From contig AP026153.1 of the NCBI GenBank assembly GCA_030295235.1, forward strand, positions 62,001 to 126,000: DNA of 64,000 bases. Direction: 5' to 3'. Of the stretch, positions 1 to 13,335 are shown in pieces. The stretch is from Fistulifera solaris (taxonomy: Eukaryota; Bacillariophyta; Bacillariophyceae; Naviculales; Stauroneidaceae). The translations under genes and the position numbers were made by a program. Position 1 is the first letter of the stretch; every line of letters starts with the position of its first letter. The notes under the pieces were generated by a model that did no database searches, was not told the DNA's origin, and saw only the letters and a list, made by a program, of their open reading frames with translations.

Positions 1-3000
1 AAAGTAAGTAACAACACTGTGCTTGTTTCGTTCTCAACTCTATCGGTTTTTATTAACTACTTTTCGATGCAGATATCTCATTTGCGATCAGGTGGAAGCA
101 CGGCTTGGTGGGCAGTTTCGTTTGAAGCACAATAACGTTTGTGGAAATTTCTTCGCTGACAGTCAAGTCGTGGGCAATCCTGCCATCAACTTGGACGCTT
201 CCAGTGCAGCGACGGTCAAAATTTTCGATCTGAGCAACAAGGCGAAGGTGGTGGATATTCAGTACAATAAGGTGGCTCAGGATCTTCTTCTTACCGTCCC
301 TTTGAGTCAATGCTCTCAAGTTCCTCAAGATGGACACGTGTTCGGCATCTTCGATGGCAAGTACTGGCTCCATGACCCGCGTTTCGTTGTCGACGAGAAC
401 TCTCTGGAGAAACCAAACAACGAAATTTGCTCTTCGGCCCCTCCTACGTTTCTCAACGAAGCATCGTGCGTGATATCCCAAACGGCTCCGTGTGTGACCT
501 CATCAGCACCCTTGAGCGTGTCGTCAACAGTTCAATTGACCATTGCCACGCTGCAACAAGCATACAAGGACACGGGCAAGCTGATGTATGCTGTGAATGG
601 TCTGAGAGGCCCATGGGACCCTCCCTGTAAGGCTGGGACTACTTCTCGTTGGGTGGTGGTCAATGTGGATTGTACCGACACCACCATGAAGGATTCGACT
701 CGTACATTCCTCCAGAATTTACTAGTAGAGGCCAAAACCACGCAAAGCAATCCGTACATGCTGGATGTCTTCATGCCTTTTGCTGGTTGTGACGCGACTG
801 ACGCAAATGGGCTCTACTATAGGATTGCTGCCAACGGCAAATGCTATGAGAACGTTCACCCAAATCATTGGCAGGTTTTTGATTTTACTGCTTGGGCCGC
901 CCAGCATCCTGGTGGGGCTCCAGCTATCGAGCAGTTTGCGCTGAGGGGTGAATTCGTTCTTAACTTTCCGGATTGGCACACTACGGATCGATGGACAACT
1001 TACTCGAAACAGTTGACGAGTATCGGACGTTTTGGTGACACTGTTCCTGCTATCGGAGATCCACAACCCGGTCCTATCGAGGGAGGGGTCTCTCTGGTTT
1101 GTGGAAGTCCGTTCGAAGTCGCAAACAATGCATCCTTGGCCGGTTCGTTGCTAGCAGGTGCTTTCGACATTGTCACTTCTGAGAGCAAAACGACACCGGA
1201 ATCAAGATTGATGGAACAGAATCTGATGATCTGGATGGATGTTGCGTTGAATAGTAAGGACCAACTGAGGCAACGAATTGCGTGGGCATTGAGTCAGATT
1301 CTAGTTGTGGCCCCATACGCCCTTGAGTCGTGGTACACCAACGAAGTGTTTCTGACATACTATGACATCTTTGTAAGGCACGCCTTCGGAAACTATCGCG
1401 ACATCCTCAAAGAAGTGTCTTACTCTCCAGCGATGGCCGAGATGCTGAGCTATCTCAATAGCGAAAGGTAAATGCTAGTTGCCAACTCGTTCTTTTCGCA
1501 TTGACTAAGAACTCACAAACCCTTAGCACCGCAATTGTCTTCGACATAAAGAAGCAACTCCAATTTGCTGATGAAAACTTTTCTCGCGAGTTAATGCAGT
1601 TGTTTAGCGTAGGCCTTTATCAGTTGAATCAAGACGGGTCGCTGCTGTTAAATAGAAACAACCTCCCCGTGCTGACTTATACGAACGATGACATCATGGA
1701 GTATGCTAGGATGTGGACCGGTTTCAAGCAACAGCCTCGTCGAAACAATGTCGAAGATTTCCCCTCGCCTTGGACTGGAAGTCTTGTCGACCCTATGATG
1801 ATTCGAGTCGAAGCAAGAGACAGTTTGCCAAAGGTGAGTTGATGGCTTCTTCTGCTTTTCTTAAAATACGCTTGGCGAAAACTTATTATACTACCTCTTT
1901 CTGTTCAGATGGGTCTGAATCGTGCGTACGTCGGAGATGGATACCCCTTGTGCTCCGACTTGCCAAGCCAGCACTTTTTGAAGCGTGGAGCAACCTACCG
2001 ATTATTGGGGCCAAAGCCCAAGCCCCGTCTTCTGAACGACCCTGATAGTTGGACTGAATCTACAACGACAAAACGTTTCTCTTTAGACACGCGCTCTGGT
2101 CTCTACCAAACCCTCTGTAAAGCATCGGGTGGCACGTGTTCTTATCCTGCAAAGTTGTCTTGCAGTCAAACCTTGCCTGCACTGGTATCGAATGCGAAAT
2201 CGACGAGCCCCGCATCGTGAAAGTAAGCGGTATGTACTACGAGTATGCGCGTTTGCCATGTGTTCAGCAAGCGTACTACAGCAATCCGGCAATGATGACG
2301 AACCAGTGGGGATGGGCATACTGCGCCGATCGACGCACGGCGGCTGGATCCGTTGCCTGCTGCCCCGATAGTAGTGGAAAAGCAAACACTGGTGTGGTGA
2401 AATTTGATGGAGAGAAGCTTACATTCGATAGATCTGTTGCACGTTGCAAAGCGAGCGGTATGAACGCATGTGAAGTTCCATGGTGGGATTGTAACGGGTG
2501 TAACGAGCAACTAGGACACTGGACCACACATTCTTGCAACTTGGCAGTGAAAGTCCACCGTGATGGTAAAATCGGAATCGTGCACGAAGTTATTGACAGT
2601 AGACCAAACGTGGGCAAGGATATCCACTACAACGTTCGAAAAGACACGAAAACTTCATTCCGGGTTGACTGGCAGGGGCCACTGAACACGCTACTGAGTT
2701 CTTACGACACACAATGCGGTGCCATGGGATGCAAATTTGATTCCATGCAGAGCGTTTGCCTTTGTCCTGTATCCAGCGTGGTCGATTCTTCGGTCTTTTC
2801 CAGCGCACCGACAAAGAATCAAGTCCTTTCTCAATTACGCATCGGATCATTTTCTCCGGACATTTTGACAGGATACAGTGCTAAAGATCTTGGCAATGGT
2901 GTTGTGATGTATTCCACAGACGGGTTGATTTCGGCGAAATCTGTCTTTCAGGTGAAAGACGCAAACGGAGTGACGCATTTCCGAAAGAATGTCAAATCGA

Positions 3001-5427
3001 TTGTGACAATCGGGTCGGGGGACTTTCATTCCGTAACCCGCCTCACTTTATTTCTCTTGCGTTCCCTGAACTCCGTGATGCCGTATACGAGACTGAAGCT
3101 GGACTTGACCATTGCTTTGTAAGTGAAAGGGTAGCATGTGCGATGGCTATTTGATTGAAAGACCGCCAGAACTTACATTCCCATCTTTCCATCTTTAGCA
3201 CCATCCGAACACGGCGCCTTTTCTGGCTTCGAGAATGCTGCAACGCTTTGGAATATCTAATCCTTCTCCTCGCATGATCTCAACTGTTGCGACTGCCTTC
3301 CGCACGGGAGTCTACGTTGCAGGTGGAGTGACTCTAGGTAGCAGAAAATACGGCGACATGTTCGCCATGATGGCTGCTATTCTTCTTGATCGCGAGTCTC
3401 GAGCCCCTATTCTCGATGCAGATCCTGCTTCCGGGTCTCTTCAAGAGCCCTTCCTTCGATACGTTCGTGCGATGAGGTCGCTCGAGTTCAAACCTTCTTC
3501 GGATGCACCCTACGTGCGCTTCAAGACATACTTCCCGAACGCCCTTGGACAGCAGCCGCATCTGCAAACAAGTGTGTTCTCGTTCTTCAAACCTGAATAC
3601 TCCCCTGCAGGACCCGTCGGAAATGCTGGTCTTTTTTGTCCAGAATGTCAACTTACTGATGGGCCGAAGGCGATCACATTGATGAACGCATTGAACAGTC
3701 TGTTGAAATATGGATTGAGCTCTGATTACGGTGGATTCGGGCACGGAAGAGGACTCGCGCCAAGCAAGGGTGACTACTCGAACTCCTATGGTAGTTTGAC
3801 GTTAAAACTCAGTGACTCGTTGACGGCGACTCAAGTAGTGGACGAGCTTGCACTGCTACTGACGGCCGGTAGATTGGATGCTCAAAAGCGTGTCTTGATG
3901 GTGAACGTCTTTAACTCGCAGGTTTCGAGAGCGCAAGGCATCATCACGGTCGAGCAAATGATGCTCACCACACCCGAGTTTCATACAAATACGTTATCGC
4001 AAAACAACGCCGGCGCAGTCTCTCCGCCCCCGCTGCCGACACCCAACACCAAGCCGTACAAAGCAGTCATCTATGTGATGCTCTCGGGTGGTGTCGACTC
4101 TTCTCAACATGCTTGTTCCGCAAGTGTGCAGTGGAAGGAACAACGCCGGGGTCACCGTCGATCAACAGTACAATGCGGAGCGTGGAAGTTTGGCCCTCCC
4201 ATCTGGAGACCGATCTTTACAGATTGCTGCAACCGGTCAGCCTTGTTCGACATTCGCTATCCACAAAGAGCTGCCGCTGTTCAAGTCGTTGTACGATGCC
4301 GGCGATTTGACATTTATCGCAAACATGGGAGTTCTGAACGATGTCACGGGTATCGACAAGATGAACTACATCGCCAAGACGCGCATTCAACTGTTTGCTC
4401 ACAACTGGATGCAACAAGAGGCAAAGACGATGGACCCGAAATCGGCTAAACTCGGTACTGGTGTCCTTGGTCGACTGAGCTCAGTGTTGAAAGACAAGGG
4501 ATACACACCGGGTTCTGTTTCGTTTGATAGTGAGTCTATTTCCGTTTCTCCAGAGCGTAACAAAACACCCAAACCGATCGTTGTGAGTCCCTACGGAGTG
4601 AGCAAGTTCGACACCAAGCCGACATCTGAGACGTTTGACTTGACATCGTACGCCAAGCAGTTGAATGCAAAGCCAGGCTCGGTGGATTCGTTGTTCGGCC
4701 AGACTTGGGCTGCGAGATTCCTTGATGGCATGAACGAAGCAGAGTTTTTCAGCAGCAAAATTGATCAGGCTCCCTTGGGAAGTCACTGGACGTGGGACAT
4801 GGGCCACATTGGTTACCAGTTTCGTATGCTTTCCAAGCTTGTGAAAAGTCGTACCGTGAGGGGAGTCGATCGCGATGTGTTCTACACTGAGTATGGCGGC
4901 TGGGATCACCATGCAGGGCAAGTCTCTGGCTTATTGAACAACTTTAGGGAGCTGAATAAGTCGCTGCATTTGTTGGTGACGGAACTGAAACTCCAAGGCG
5001 TGTGGAACGACGTAACTATTGTTATCGCCTCCGAATTTGGGCGAACGCTTACGCCAAACTCAGGTGGAGGATCAGACCATGCTTGGGGAGGACATTATGC
5101 GTTGATGGGAGGCGATGTTAAAGGAGGAAAGATTCTTGGCCAATACCCTACTGATTTGACGGAAAAGGGCATTTGAATGTCGGTCGAGGGCGTTTCATTC
5201 CGACGACAAGTTGGGATGCTGTTTGGAACGGAATCTTGCAGTGGATGGGAATTAGCACGGAGGCAGAACTCGATTACTGCTTGCCGAATCGAAAGGCAAC
5301 TTCCGGTGTAAGCGGCTTCACAAGTCTGATGTGGCGAGGCGATCTCTTCCAATCCACTGGTCGTAAAAGGCATTTGCGCGAGCGACCAACGGAGTCTGAC
5401 CAACAGCAAGAAGAAAGCATGATCTGA
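1..5427 (+). CDS. DUF1800-DUF1501 fusion protein, 5'-partial, with four frame breaks
   Basis: Large, probably secreted protein that joins a DUF1800 domain to a DUF1501 (alkaline phosphatase/sulfatase-like) domain; the two are adjacent genes in many bacteria. DUF1800 is marked by ENFSRELMQLFSVGL near 1590. DUF1501 is marked by GGWDHH near 4900 and by EFGRT plus GGGSDHAWGGHY near 5030-5100. A Cys-rich segment lies between them (about 2220-2780). Introns by GT-AG and paralogue alignment: 4-72, 1468-1526, 1834-1908 and 3119-3198. The reading frame breaks by one base near 2150 (A run), 3016-3020 (G run), 4100 and 5170. After each break the paralogue homology continues in another frame and no other stop interrupts it. 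This fits sequencing error or very recent decay. The 5' end lies outside the window. The biological role is unknown. Confidence 0.85.
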
Positions 5428-6008
5428 GTGAAAGATGTGTTTTTAAAGACTAAGATTCGTTATCGATTGCTCTGATATAAAAACATAGATCTCCTAGCTC
5501 CTCGTGAGTCGTCACTCGAACAAACCTTTCTACTCTCTACTAAAAATACTCGGTAAACAGTAAAACCTTAGAAGAATCAGTGGTTCCATGTACGCTAGAG
5601 CGGCGACAAGCGGCGATTTTGATTCTTTATGATTCCTCACGTGCGCAATTAAAAAAGGCTGATCAAGGCCAGAGAGGGCCCGAAAAGGAGATCACTGATC
5701 AGACTGAACCTTCCAGTTCGGGTTCAATTTGTAGTAGAAGTTAACACAGCGCAGTTTTGTGGGAAAGATTCAGCAAGCTTGAAAAAGTTCGCAAATAATG
5801 GACAAATGGATCTCATAATTTTGACATTCATCCACTAGCGAAGGTAAGATCTTTTTGAGGTTGCTCCATACCAAAACCAAATTGTTGTTGAGATATATGA
5901 CATCATCTGGTTGATTGTTTCTCTTCCACTCTCACTGTAAAGCTATTTCGTTTCGCCTTTCTCATTGCCAGGTTTACATCAACAATAAGATATCTCGACT
6001 CAAAAACC
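5428..6008. other. Intergenic, no gene seen
   Basis: Spacer between the fusion gene and the small secreted ORF. I see no ORF of note and no repeat. The last 100 bases contain pyrimidine-rich stretches and probably serve as promoter and 5' UTR of the next gene. Confidence 0.5.
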
Positions 6009-6269
6009 ATGCGTCTCGCTTCTTCCTTTGGCTCCTTGGTTGTCGCCGCGACTCTCTACACGACCGTCTCCGGCTGCTGGACGTGTGAACCTCGAGAGGG
6101 TTGTTTCGAGTGCGTGTCCAAAATCGACAATGGCGATGGATTCTCCACGGTCACGTTGGATTTCTCGGGTTGCAAAACGCATTTCAAAAAGGAAATTATT
6201 GACGGCTCTCTTTCACATTGCACGAGTCTTTTACATATATCTTTAATAAATAGAAATAAATGGTATTGA
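6009..6269 (+). CDS. Small Cys-rich secreted protein (hypothetical)
   Basis: An 86-residue ORF opening with MRLASSFGSLVVAATLYTTV, a clear signal peptide that ends near SG|CW. The mature part has six cysteines within about 50 residues (CWTCEPREGCFECVSK, then GCKTHF and SHCTSL). The last residues run into AT-rich DNA with AATAAA-like motifs (about 6245-6258), so the true C-terminus could differ and the ORF may be a truncated copy. The family is not recognised. The lack of introns and the ATG context at 6009 are plausible. Confidence 0.45.
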   Translation: MRLASSFGSLVVAATLYTTVSGCWTCEPREGCFECVSKIDNGDGFSTVTLDFSGCKTHFKKEIIDGSLSHCTSLLHISLINRNKWY

Positions 6270-7610
6270 TACAGTGAAGTTGTTGAATGTTTGATTGTAG
6301 ATTATTGCGTGTTATTTGCTTGAATCAAAGATGCATTGCAACCAACACCCTATTTTTATGCAACACAATGCGACGATGCCGCGCTCGATCTCCGCGTGAT
6401 GCCGTAGGGTGATGAACACACAAAAATTATGTGCGTGAAACATGTTTGTGACTCAATTAATGCTTCAGTCACGGGTTAGGTTGTCCCCATTTCTTGCTGC
6501 ATTGTTGAAACGGCTAAGCACGAGATCAACCAACATTCGACCAGGAAACTCTTGTGAATGTGTAAGTATAGTCGTTGGGATCGACAATGTTGTTGTTTGC
6601 TTATTTTTTTGTCAAAAAATTTGGCCTTACTGCGTAAACAGAACAAGATGTGACGCACCTTCGCTACAGTTGGATGAAACCAAACGGCCCACGCTCCAGA
6701 GATCTAAGCTATAGGTCAACCAGCCATTACACGGCTTCCATTTTCCAACGCATGCTTTTCGGGAAATTTTTGCTTCTTCAGTCTAGACGGAGACGATCTC
6801 CGAATAAATAAATCGAAGGAAGTAATAATTGCAAAAACGAATATTGTCGTAGCAGTGTTCATGATATTGTTATTGAGTACCGATTTAGCGACTATACAAA
6901 CGACGGTAAAGAGGACGATCCGAAAAGTGAAACGTTCGTTTTGACAATTGGGGGTGTGGGGGTGAGAGTTTCTCGGTCATCATTATTTTTTAGGCTTTTT
7001 ACTTTGGTGAAAAGTATCTTAATGACTTCGCCACGGTGTTTGGGGACTACAACTTGCAAATAGAGTCAATTAGGGTCATTTCACCCAATTTTTACTGCTT
7101 GTATCGAAAAAACCTGCTAGAATTTGGGATTTTGATCTAAACAACAGCCTCTTATAGTAGTATGGAAAGCTAAATTTGTCTACAAGGAAAAAGTGTACTT
7201 TCTTGTTTTTCTTTTCTACTTAATATTTTCGTCAAGATGATAATGAAACGCCTAAAATATTAAAACAAAGTACTATTTTCAAGGCCGTTTTTCATTGATT
7301 GTAAGAATACGTATCGATTTAATCGCCGTGATTTTACGGTTGTAAAATGTCTATTGGTCGCAAAAATTTGTAAATCAAGAACGTACAAAGTGCGTGTATT
7401 CGAGAAAAATCGACATCCGTCGTTCCGTTTGTTCTTGTTCGTGCAAACATTCGAATTCATTCGATGAATGTCTCGTGTAGCGTTGATTGACAAGAGCGCT
7501 GGTACAAGTAAAAGCAATCATGTGAATGGTTTTCCTGCTCTGAATGGTCTACAAGTTAGGAGTGATAATTGTTGTTTCCAAAATAACAATTACGGAAAGG
7601 TTGTTTTGAG
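6270..7610. other. AT-rich intergenic stretch
   Basis: About 1.3 kb without a convincing gene. Open frames are short, lack homology cues and are not supported by introns or signal sequences. The DNA is AT-rich compared with the gene blocks and may be flank or part of the 5' side of the Helitron, whose end I could not place. Confidence 0.4.
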
Positions 7611-7722
7611 CACCGTTTTGAACAACCGTTTATTGCGGCCGGTATTTTGAGAACGCGCTGAGAACGCACCGTTTTGAACAACCGTTTATTGCGGCCGGTA
7701 TTTTGAGAACGCGCTGAGAACG
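7611..7722. repeat. Two tandem copies of a 56-bp unit
   Basis: The unit beginning CACCGTTTTGAACAACCG at 7611 is repeated without change from 7667; each copy ends in GCGCTGAGAACG. The array ends just before the first Helitron-related ORF. It is GC-rich against its surroundings and contains GCGGCCGG. It could be a fragment of Helitron 5' sequence, a promoter duplication or a simple local duplication. Confidence 0.85.
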
Positions 7723-7740
7723 CGCTGTGCGCATGGGATT

Positions 7741-8907
7741 ATGCATTGTGTGAGAAGACGAAATCGAGTTCGAGAGACGATAAAAGCGAAGTTGGCAGAA
7801 TCAGTTTCAATTGAGAGAAATGGTTCCTCTGTGATCGTAAAGAAGAAAGCGTGTTGCGTCTGCGACACGCAACTTGATCATCGAAATGCGAACACAATAT
7901 CATTAAAAGCTCTTTCGACAAGGAATTGGTTTGAGCCTGATGCTTCATTAGAAGTGCCGATTGGCTTTTTCAAAAGCGAGTATTGTGTTCCTTCAGATGT
8001 CATATCAACCTTTTTCTGCGGACGAGCAAGATCTGCTCTCAAAAGTTATTATATCCCCGAGAACATGCTTTGAACGACAAAATCAATCTTTACATTTATC
8101 AATCTGTAACTCCTGCTTAAAATGTCGATCACGATCTCCACCTCAAAAATCTATAGTAAATATGCCAATTGGGACGGAGCCCGATGTTCTGGCTTCTTTA
8201 AATGATACCGAACTTGCTTTGATTAGCATGGGAAGAGTCTCAAAGCATATCTTTACTATTTACGGTGGTGCGCATAAATCGATCAAGACCTGGCACAAGA
8301 TGTATGTCAATGACGTCAAACATACAATAGCTGCGTTGAATTTGCTTGAAGCTGCTATTGTCAGGCCTTCAATTTTCTGTGTTTTGTCGGGGCCGTTTAC
8401 TCCTGAACAAAAAGGATTGCAATCACTAGTATTGCTGTTGATATACCAAAAGTCATACGGGCTCACGAATGGCTTAGACAAAACAACATTTATTATATGA
8501 ATGAGCCGGCTTTGCGACCCGAAGATTTGCCTGTTCCAATCGTGATTGATTCTACCTCGGTAGAGCAGTCGACTGACAACAACATTGAAAAGAGACACGA
8601 GACAACAGTTTTCTTTCCGCAACTAGGGAATATTGACGATACTCGTAGCAATACAGAAATTCTGAAGCAAGCTCTCTCTCCTAATGATTCTGAACCAATA
8701 ACTCTGAACTCACAAGCAACACCGGAAACTTTAAAGATGTGGCAACCTGCTGATTTCATCAAAGCATTTATACGCCAATTCCCTTACGGACATGGAATTC
8801 GACCGGCGAAGATGAAGCTAGAAGTGTACATCAAGCACTTAGTCACGCTTAGTATCAACGTTTCAACGGGCGGATTTTATTTTGGTCGTTGCGGAAGTTT
8901 ATTTTAA
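7741..8907 (+). CDS. Helitron N-terminal region (DUF6570-like)
   Basis: Reading across frames 1, 2 and 1, this starts with a CCVC zinc-ribbon-like Cys pair near 7855 and a second pair, CNSCLKC, near 8110. The conserved block around 8160-8290 (ELALISMGRVSKHIF, then GGAHKSIKTWH) follows; this block is typical of the DUF6570 segment found upstream of Helitron Rep proteins. The stretch near 8460-8520 (AHEWLRQNNIYYMNEPAL) resembles the linker before Helitron_like_N. At least two frame changes occur (near 7960 and 8400-8497). Confidence 0.65.
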
Positions 8908-9142
8908 ACAAGCCATTGTCGGCAAGAGTTCAATGAAGGTCAAACAGAAATTAGGCGCCAAAACGGCTGTCGAACTGCTGAATGATATCGATGTCGAGGG
9001 AGATTGAAAACGTGCTCGAAGATCCATCTTTAATTGAGCATGAACCATGTTCAAACATATCCTATTTTCTTCGTTCGGTGTTTGCTGTATCAAGATGCCT
9101 TCCTTTTTCTGATCAAGTCGCCAAGAGAAGAAAAGGCTTAAA

Positions 9143-10346
9143 GTGTTTTCTATTTGTACACAATACGGCCTACCCACTGGTCTGTTAACAGTCACACCAG
9201 ATGATGCTGACAACTTCAAGATATGTGTCTATAAGAATGAAGTCGTACATCATGTGTCTATGATGCATAATTCGGATTTTGATTCTGTGCGAAACTATCT
9301 TTCCGAGTGTGAAGCGATAAGAGTTGATTATCCCGGTTTTGCTGAATTGGAGTTTGAGAGTGCCATGGACGTCGTGATAACGGACATTTTCGGATGGAAC
9401 CGAGAAACTGGTCATTCGGAATCTGACGGTGGTCTATTTGGAAAATTAAATTCATGGTTTTTCGCTGTTGAAGAACAAGGTCGAAAAAACGTTACACGGT
9501 CATTTCTTAATTTGGGTCGATGGTTGGGACGACATTATTTCCTCTGTACAATCAAGTGAAAGTCAAAACGTTGTAGAGAAGATGACAACATTCATGGAGA
9601 ATAATATCAGCACTTCCTGCTTTGATATAAAAGTTCAGTCCCGTTCCTCTGATCGTCTTTCTCATTCTACAACCATGGCAGAGATTGCCCTGCATCATAA
9701 TTGTACTGATCCAGATCCTGTGTATCAATACTGTACAGATCAACAACTTCACGGAACATGCGTTACCAACATTGCCAGAATTCACCCGAGGATTTACAGC
9801 TCGCTGAAATGTTTGAAATGCAAGCGATTGTTTACGTTGGATACGTTGATCAAAACAGCTATTCGGACCATTTTCTCGAAACAGATGAATCTTGAAGTGA
9901 CCCAGGACAACGAAGACATTTTATTCCGTTATATAACGTCGATATGCCAGAGTGGTTTCCCTGGATTGGAACCACTTATTGACTTATTACCTACGTCCAT
10001 TCGACTCTTTCTTTTACATGCAGCGATCTACATAATCAACGCCATTCGCCCACGGTGCTTCAAGAAAGATTCTTCATGCAGACTAAGGATACCATCAAAA
10101 CCACTTGCTACTGCTCAATGTGACTTTCTTGACAACCAAACAAGCATATGGTATACATGGAATGGCATCCGCCATACACGAAGACCATTTCGATTGACAC
10201 CAAAACGAAGTCAACTTGATGCTTTCACCAACATGTATCATCCTTTTTTAGGCGAGCTGTTTCATTGCAATACCAATTTCCAATGCATAATCGATGGACC
10301 CGCAATCATGTATGTTACGAACTACGCTTGTAAAAGCACGAACTGA
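9143..10346 (+). CDS. Helitron Rep (HUH endonuclease with Y2 motif)
   Basis: The HUH nuclease makes the strand nick in rolling-circle transposition. The upstream part reads FGLPTGLLTVTPDDADNF-like Helitron_like_N sequence near 9165-9215. The HUH motif is LHGHFLIWVDGW near 9495-9525. The Y2 motif is YVTNYACK near 10308-10332, with both tyrosines present. A CLKCKRLF Cys pair lies near 9810. The frame changes inside an A run at about 9485 and again just after the Y2 motif. The catalytic His and Tyr residues all look intact, so the nuclease core is well preserved. Confidence 0.75.
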
Positions 10347-11780
10347 AGACAAACTTGATCAATTAGGAGTATTGCTTTGCTTAAAGAAGGTTCTAGAGAA
10401 AGAGATTCGTGAACTTGAAGACCAATCTGAAACAGCTGACAACCCCATCTCTACCGCCTTAAAAACGCATTCTAGCATCAGCTCTGGCCGAAACATCAAA
10501 CTATATCATCAGCGCACCAATGGCAAAATATCTCATACTAAATGACTCTCGATTCGGATGCTCGCACATATTCTCTTTTCTCCCTATCCATGACTTCATA
10601 AAAAGCCAGACTTCCCTCGCAAAACTGGATGTATCCCTAAGGAACACCACATTCTTGTCGTCACGTCAGCGACACATACTTATTTCGACCGGATCATCTG
10701 AACGGCATCGATCCATATACATTCTATTCAAGTTTTCAAGTACGAACTGTTCGCGGCAACACCTGGAACGACACAGATCTCTTCAAATTTCAAAATGAAG
10801 CACCGATTGGATACAACAATCTGCGATTAGTTGAAGCCGAAACACGAACAATACCAACAATAAATTATCCGCTCTTCTCGTCCGGCACAAGTTTTCGAAC
10901 ACAATATTCTTGATAAAAATATCGAGACGAATGACTTGGTCGAGGATCATTGCAAAACAATTCTGTTGTTGTTTTGTCCTTATCGATCAGAAGAACAGGT
11001 ACTGACTCCCTTTGCATCATACAAACAATCTCTCATCTGCAAAATTGAAAGCCGGCAACTCAATCCGAAGTTCGAAACGTACATGCAGAACATGCAAAAT
11101 TGCAGGAATTCCCTCGACTCGCGTCACATCCCTGACATCTTAGAGGAAGGAACCGTTGAACTACCAGAACCTGAACGAAGTCAAAAGAAGCGAAAGTCAA
11201 AACTCCCTTCTGAGGAAATTCTCACTCACATAGATAACGACTTGTCAGCTGTTGTTCGCGGACTTACACGATACATACCTTCATAACGAACAAACCGACA
11301 CAACTTCATTCAATCTCGCCGCATTAACTGCTCAAGGCTCAAACGATTTACAATACGATCAAGGGCTGCAGCCAAAACCTGTATCGTTAGAAGCCGAAAG
11401 TCTCTTCGAGGGAAGAAGACCGCACAGACGAACAACATGATCATCAGATGACGCAAAACGATATTTATGAAGCAAGACCAGAAGTAACAGCAGCAACATT
11501 GATCAGTGCATATAGAAGCCGAGTTTGTCGACAGACCGCATTATCAGATCCCGACCGTCACAATGTAAGCAATATCAAAGCGACAGGAAGTCGCGAAAGT
11601 ATCCGTGAATGGGCGGAAGCTGCGTTTCGTGACGACGAAGATCAGAAAGCCGCATTCAAAGCTTTGATAGCCGATTTCGTTCTGCAATACACACGAGAAC
11701 CACGAATGATGTCCAGACACGAAAGTACGTATCTAAAAAAAATGGCAAAACGAATTAACCGAACTTCGAGGCTTGAATGA
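10294..11780 (+). other. Helitron Rep-helicase linker region
   Basis: Overlapping short frames (10294-10545, 10520-10798, 10936-11286, 11252-11440, 11448-11780) bridge the Rep and helicase parts. Codon use and orientation match the flanking Helitron frames. The segment near 10990-11090 (FCPYRSEEQVL) resembles the region before the Pif1 domain of Helitron proteins. No separate function can be assigned. The frame changes here are too many to say which are real. Confidence 0.5.
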
Positions 11781-13335
11781 AAACCTGAGCAATCCCGATC
11801 TCGAACGGCCCAGTCATCATGTTTCTTACCCGGACCAGGGCGGATCGGGAAAATCACATGTCATTCAAAACATAATCGAATATGCAAAACAATTCACTAA
11901 AGAGATTGAACAACCATTCACAACCAGAACAATTGCAGTAACCGCGATGACAGGTGTTGCAGCCACATCTATCCTCGGAGAAACGCTTCATTCTGCAGCG
12001 CACCTCGACATGCCAAAAGACGTCACACCGAAACTCACAAATACTACATTACTCAACAAAGTAAAAAAATGAATGGAGGGATACTAAAATGCTAATTGTC
12101 GACGAAATATCATTCGCGAAGCCAAAAGAATCTCCAGTCTCTGGCAAAGAACCTCGACCTCATTAAAGACTATCACAAAACCAATTACTATTATGGTGGA
12201 ATAACAATTTGCTTCGCTGGAGATTTCTCCCAATTAGAACCTATTAACGCCAAGGCCCTCTACCAAAACGGTCCGACCGATCATTGGCATAGATGGGTCA
12301 ACTCATTTGTCGAACTCAAAGGCGGTCATCGATTTCATGACCACGAGTACAAAGACATGTTGACTAGTCTGCGATCAACTGGTATTCTCAACGACCGTCA
12401 TCTAGCCATGCTCAACAGCAGAGTCCAAAAATTGAACGACTTGTCCAACATCCCACCGGGTACCCAGATCGCTTGTGCTGATAATAAAGACCGGTGCGCA
12501 CTGAACAATCTTGCATTCAGATCACATCTTCAAAGAAGCATACAGCACAACTTACGACCCCATTACGAACAAACCACCAGCGCACACCATGATCGTCAAA
12601 ATGTCCAACCTGAAATGGCACTTCAACAAAAAAGGCCTTTCTGAGAGTGCGAAACACACCCTGTTCGAGAAAGTGGGAGACTTCCAAATAAAACGAGCCA
12701 GCGACGACAAATTCTTTGATCCATTCCTAAAACTCTACATCGGTGCACCAGTTATGCTGTCTGAAAACGAGGGCGTCAAAAATGGCATTGCAAATGGAAC
12801 AACAGGAACGATAAAGAAAATAATACTCGCCAAAAATGGAAACGAAAATATCGAGGTCATAACCGTCGATGGCTACAAAGTCAATTCGATTGAAGTGAAA
12901 TTCATTGAGAAAATCATAGTTGACGTACGGCTTCCATCCACCAACACAACAAAAGACATAGCCCTCCACCCAATTAATTCAAAAGCAGACGTAGAAATGC
13001 CATTCGAGTGTATTCCCGGACACATTCAAACATCAACCGTGCCAATCTTATGCACTCAATTCACCTTCGTTCTCAACCACGCAACAACAGTTCATAAGTT
13101 ACAAGGAAGAACACTCGAAGCCCTCTACATTGCCAATTGGTCATACAGAAGGAATTGGGTCTATGTTGCACTATCTCGAATTCGAACACTCAATACATTG
13201 TATCTTCGGAGACCCATCAAACAAAGCGCCAAATCTACGACCATACTCCGAAATGCTCAAGATGCTCCAATATTTCAGAATCAACAAAACGTCTACGCTA
13301 TGACAATGACATATACTTATATTATACTTAACTAA
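11773..13335 (+). CDS. Helitron Pif1-family helicase domain
   Basis: Walker A is GGSGKSHV near 11840. Walker B is LIVDEISFA near 12093-12118. A GDFSQLEP motif lies near 12220, and the C-terminal helicase signature TVHKLQGRTL near 13090 is followed by YVALSRIRTLNTLYL near 13163-13200. These are superfamily 1B (Pif1/RecD-like) motifs that unwind DNA during rolling-circle transposition. The domain is split over three frames (11773-12072, 12096-12644, 12511-13335). All main motifs remain readable. Confidence 0.8.
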
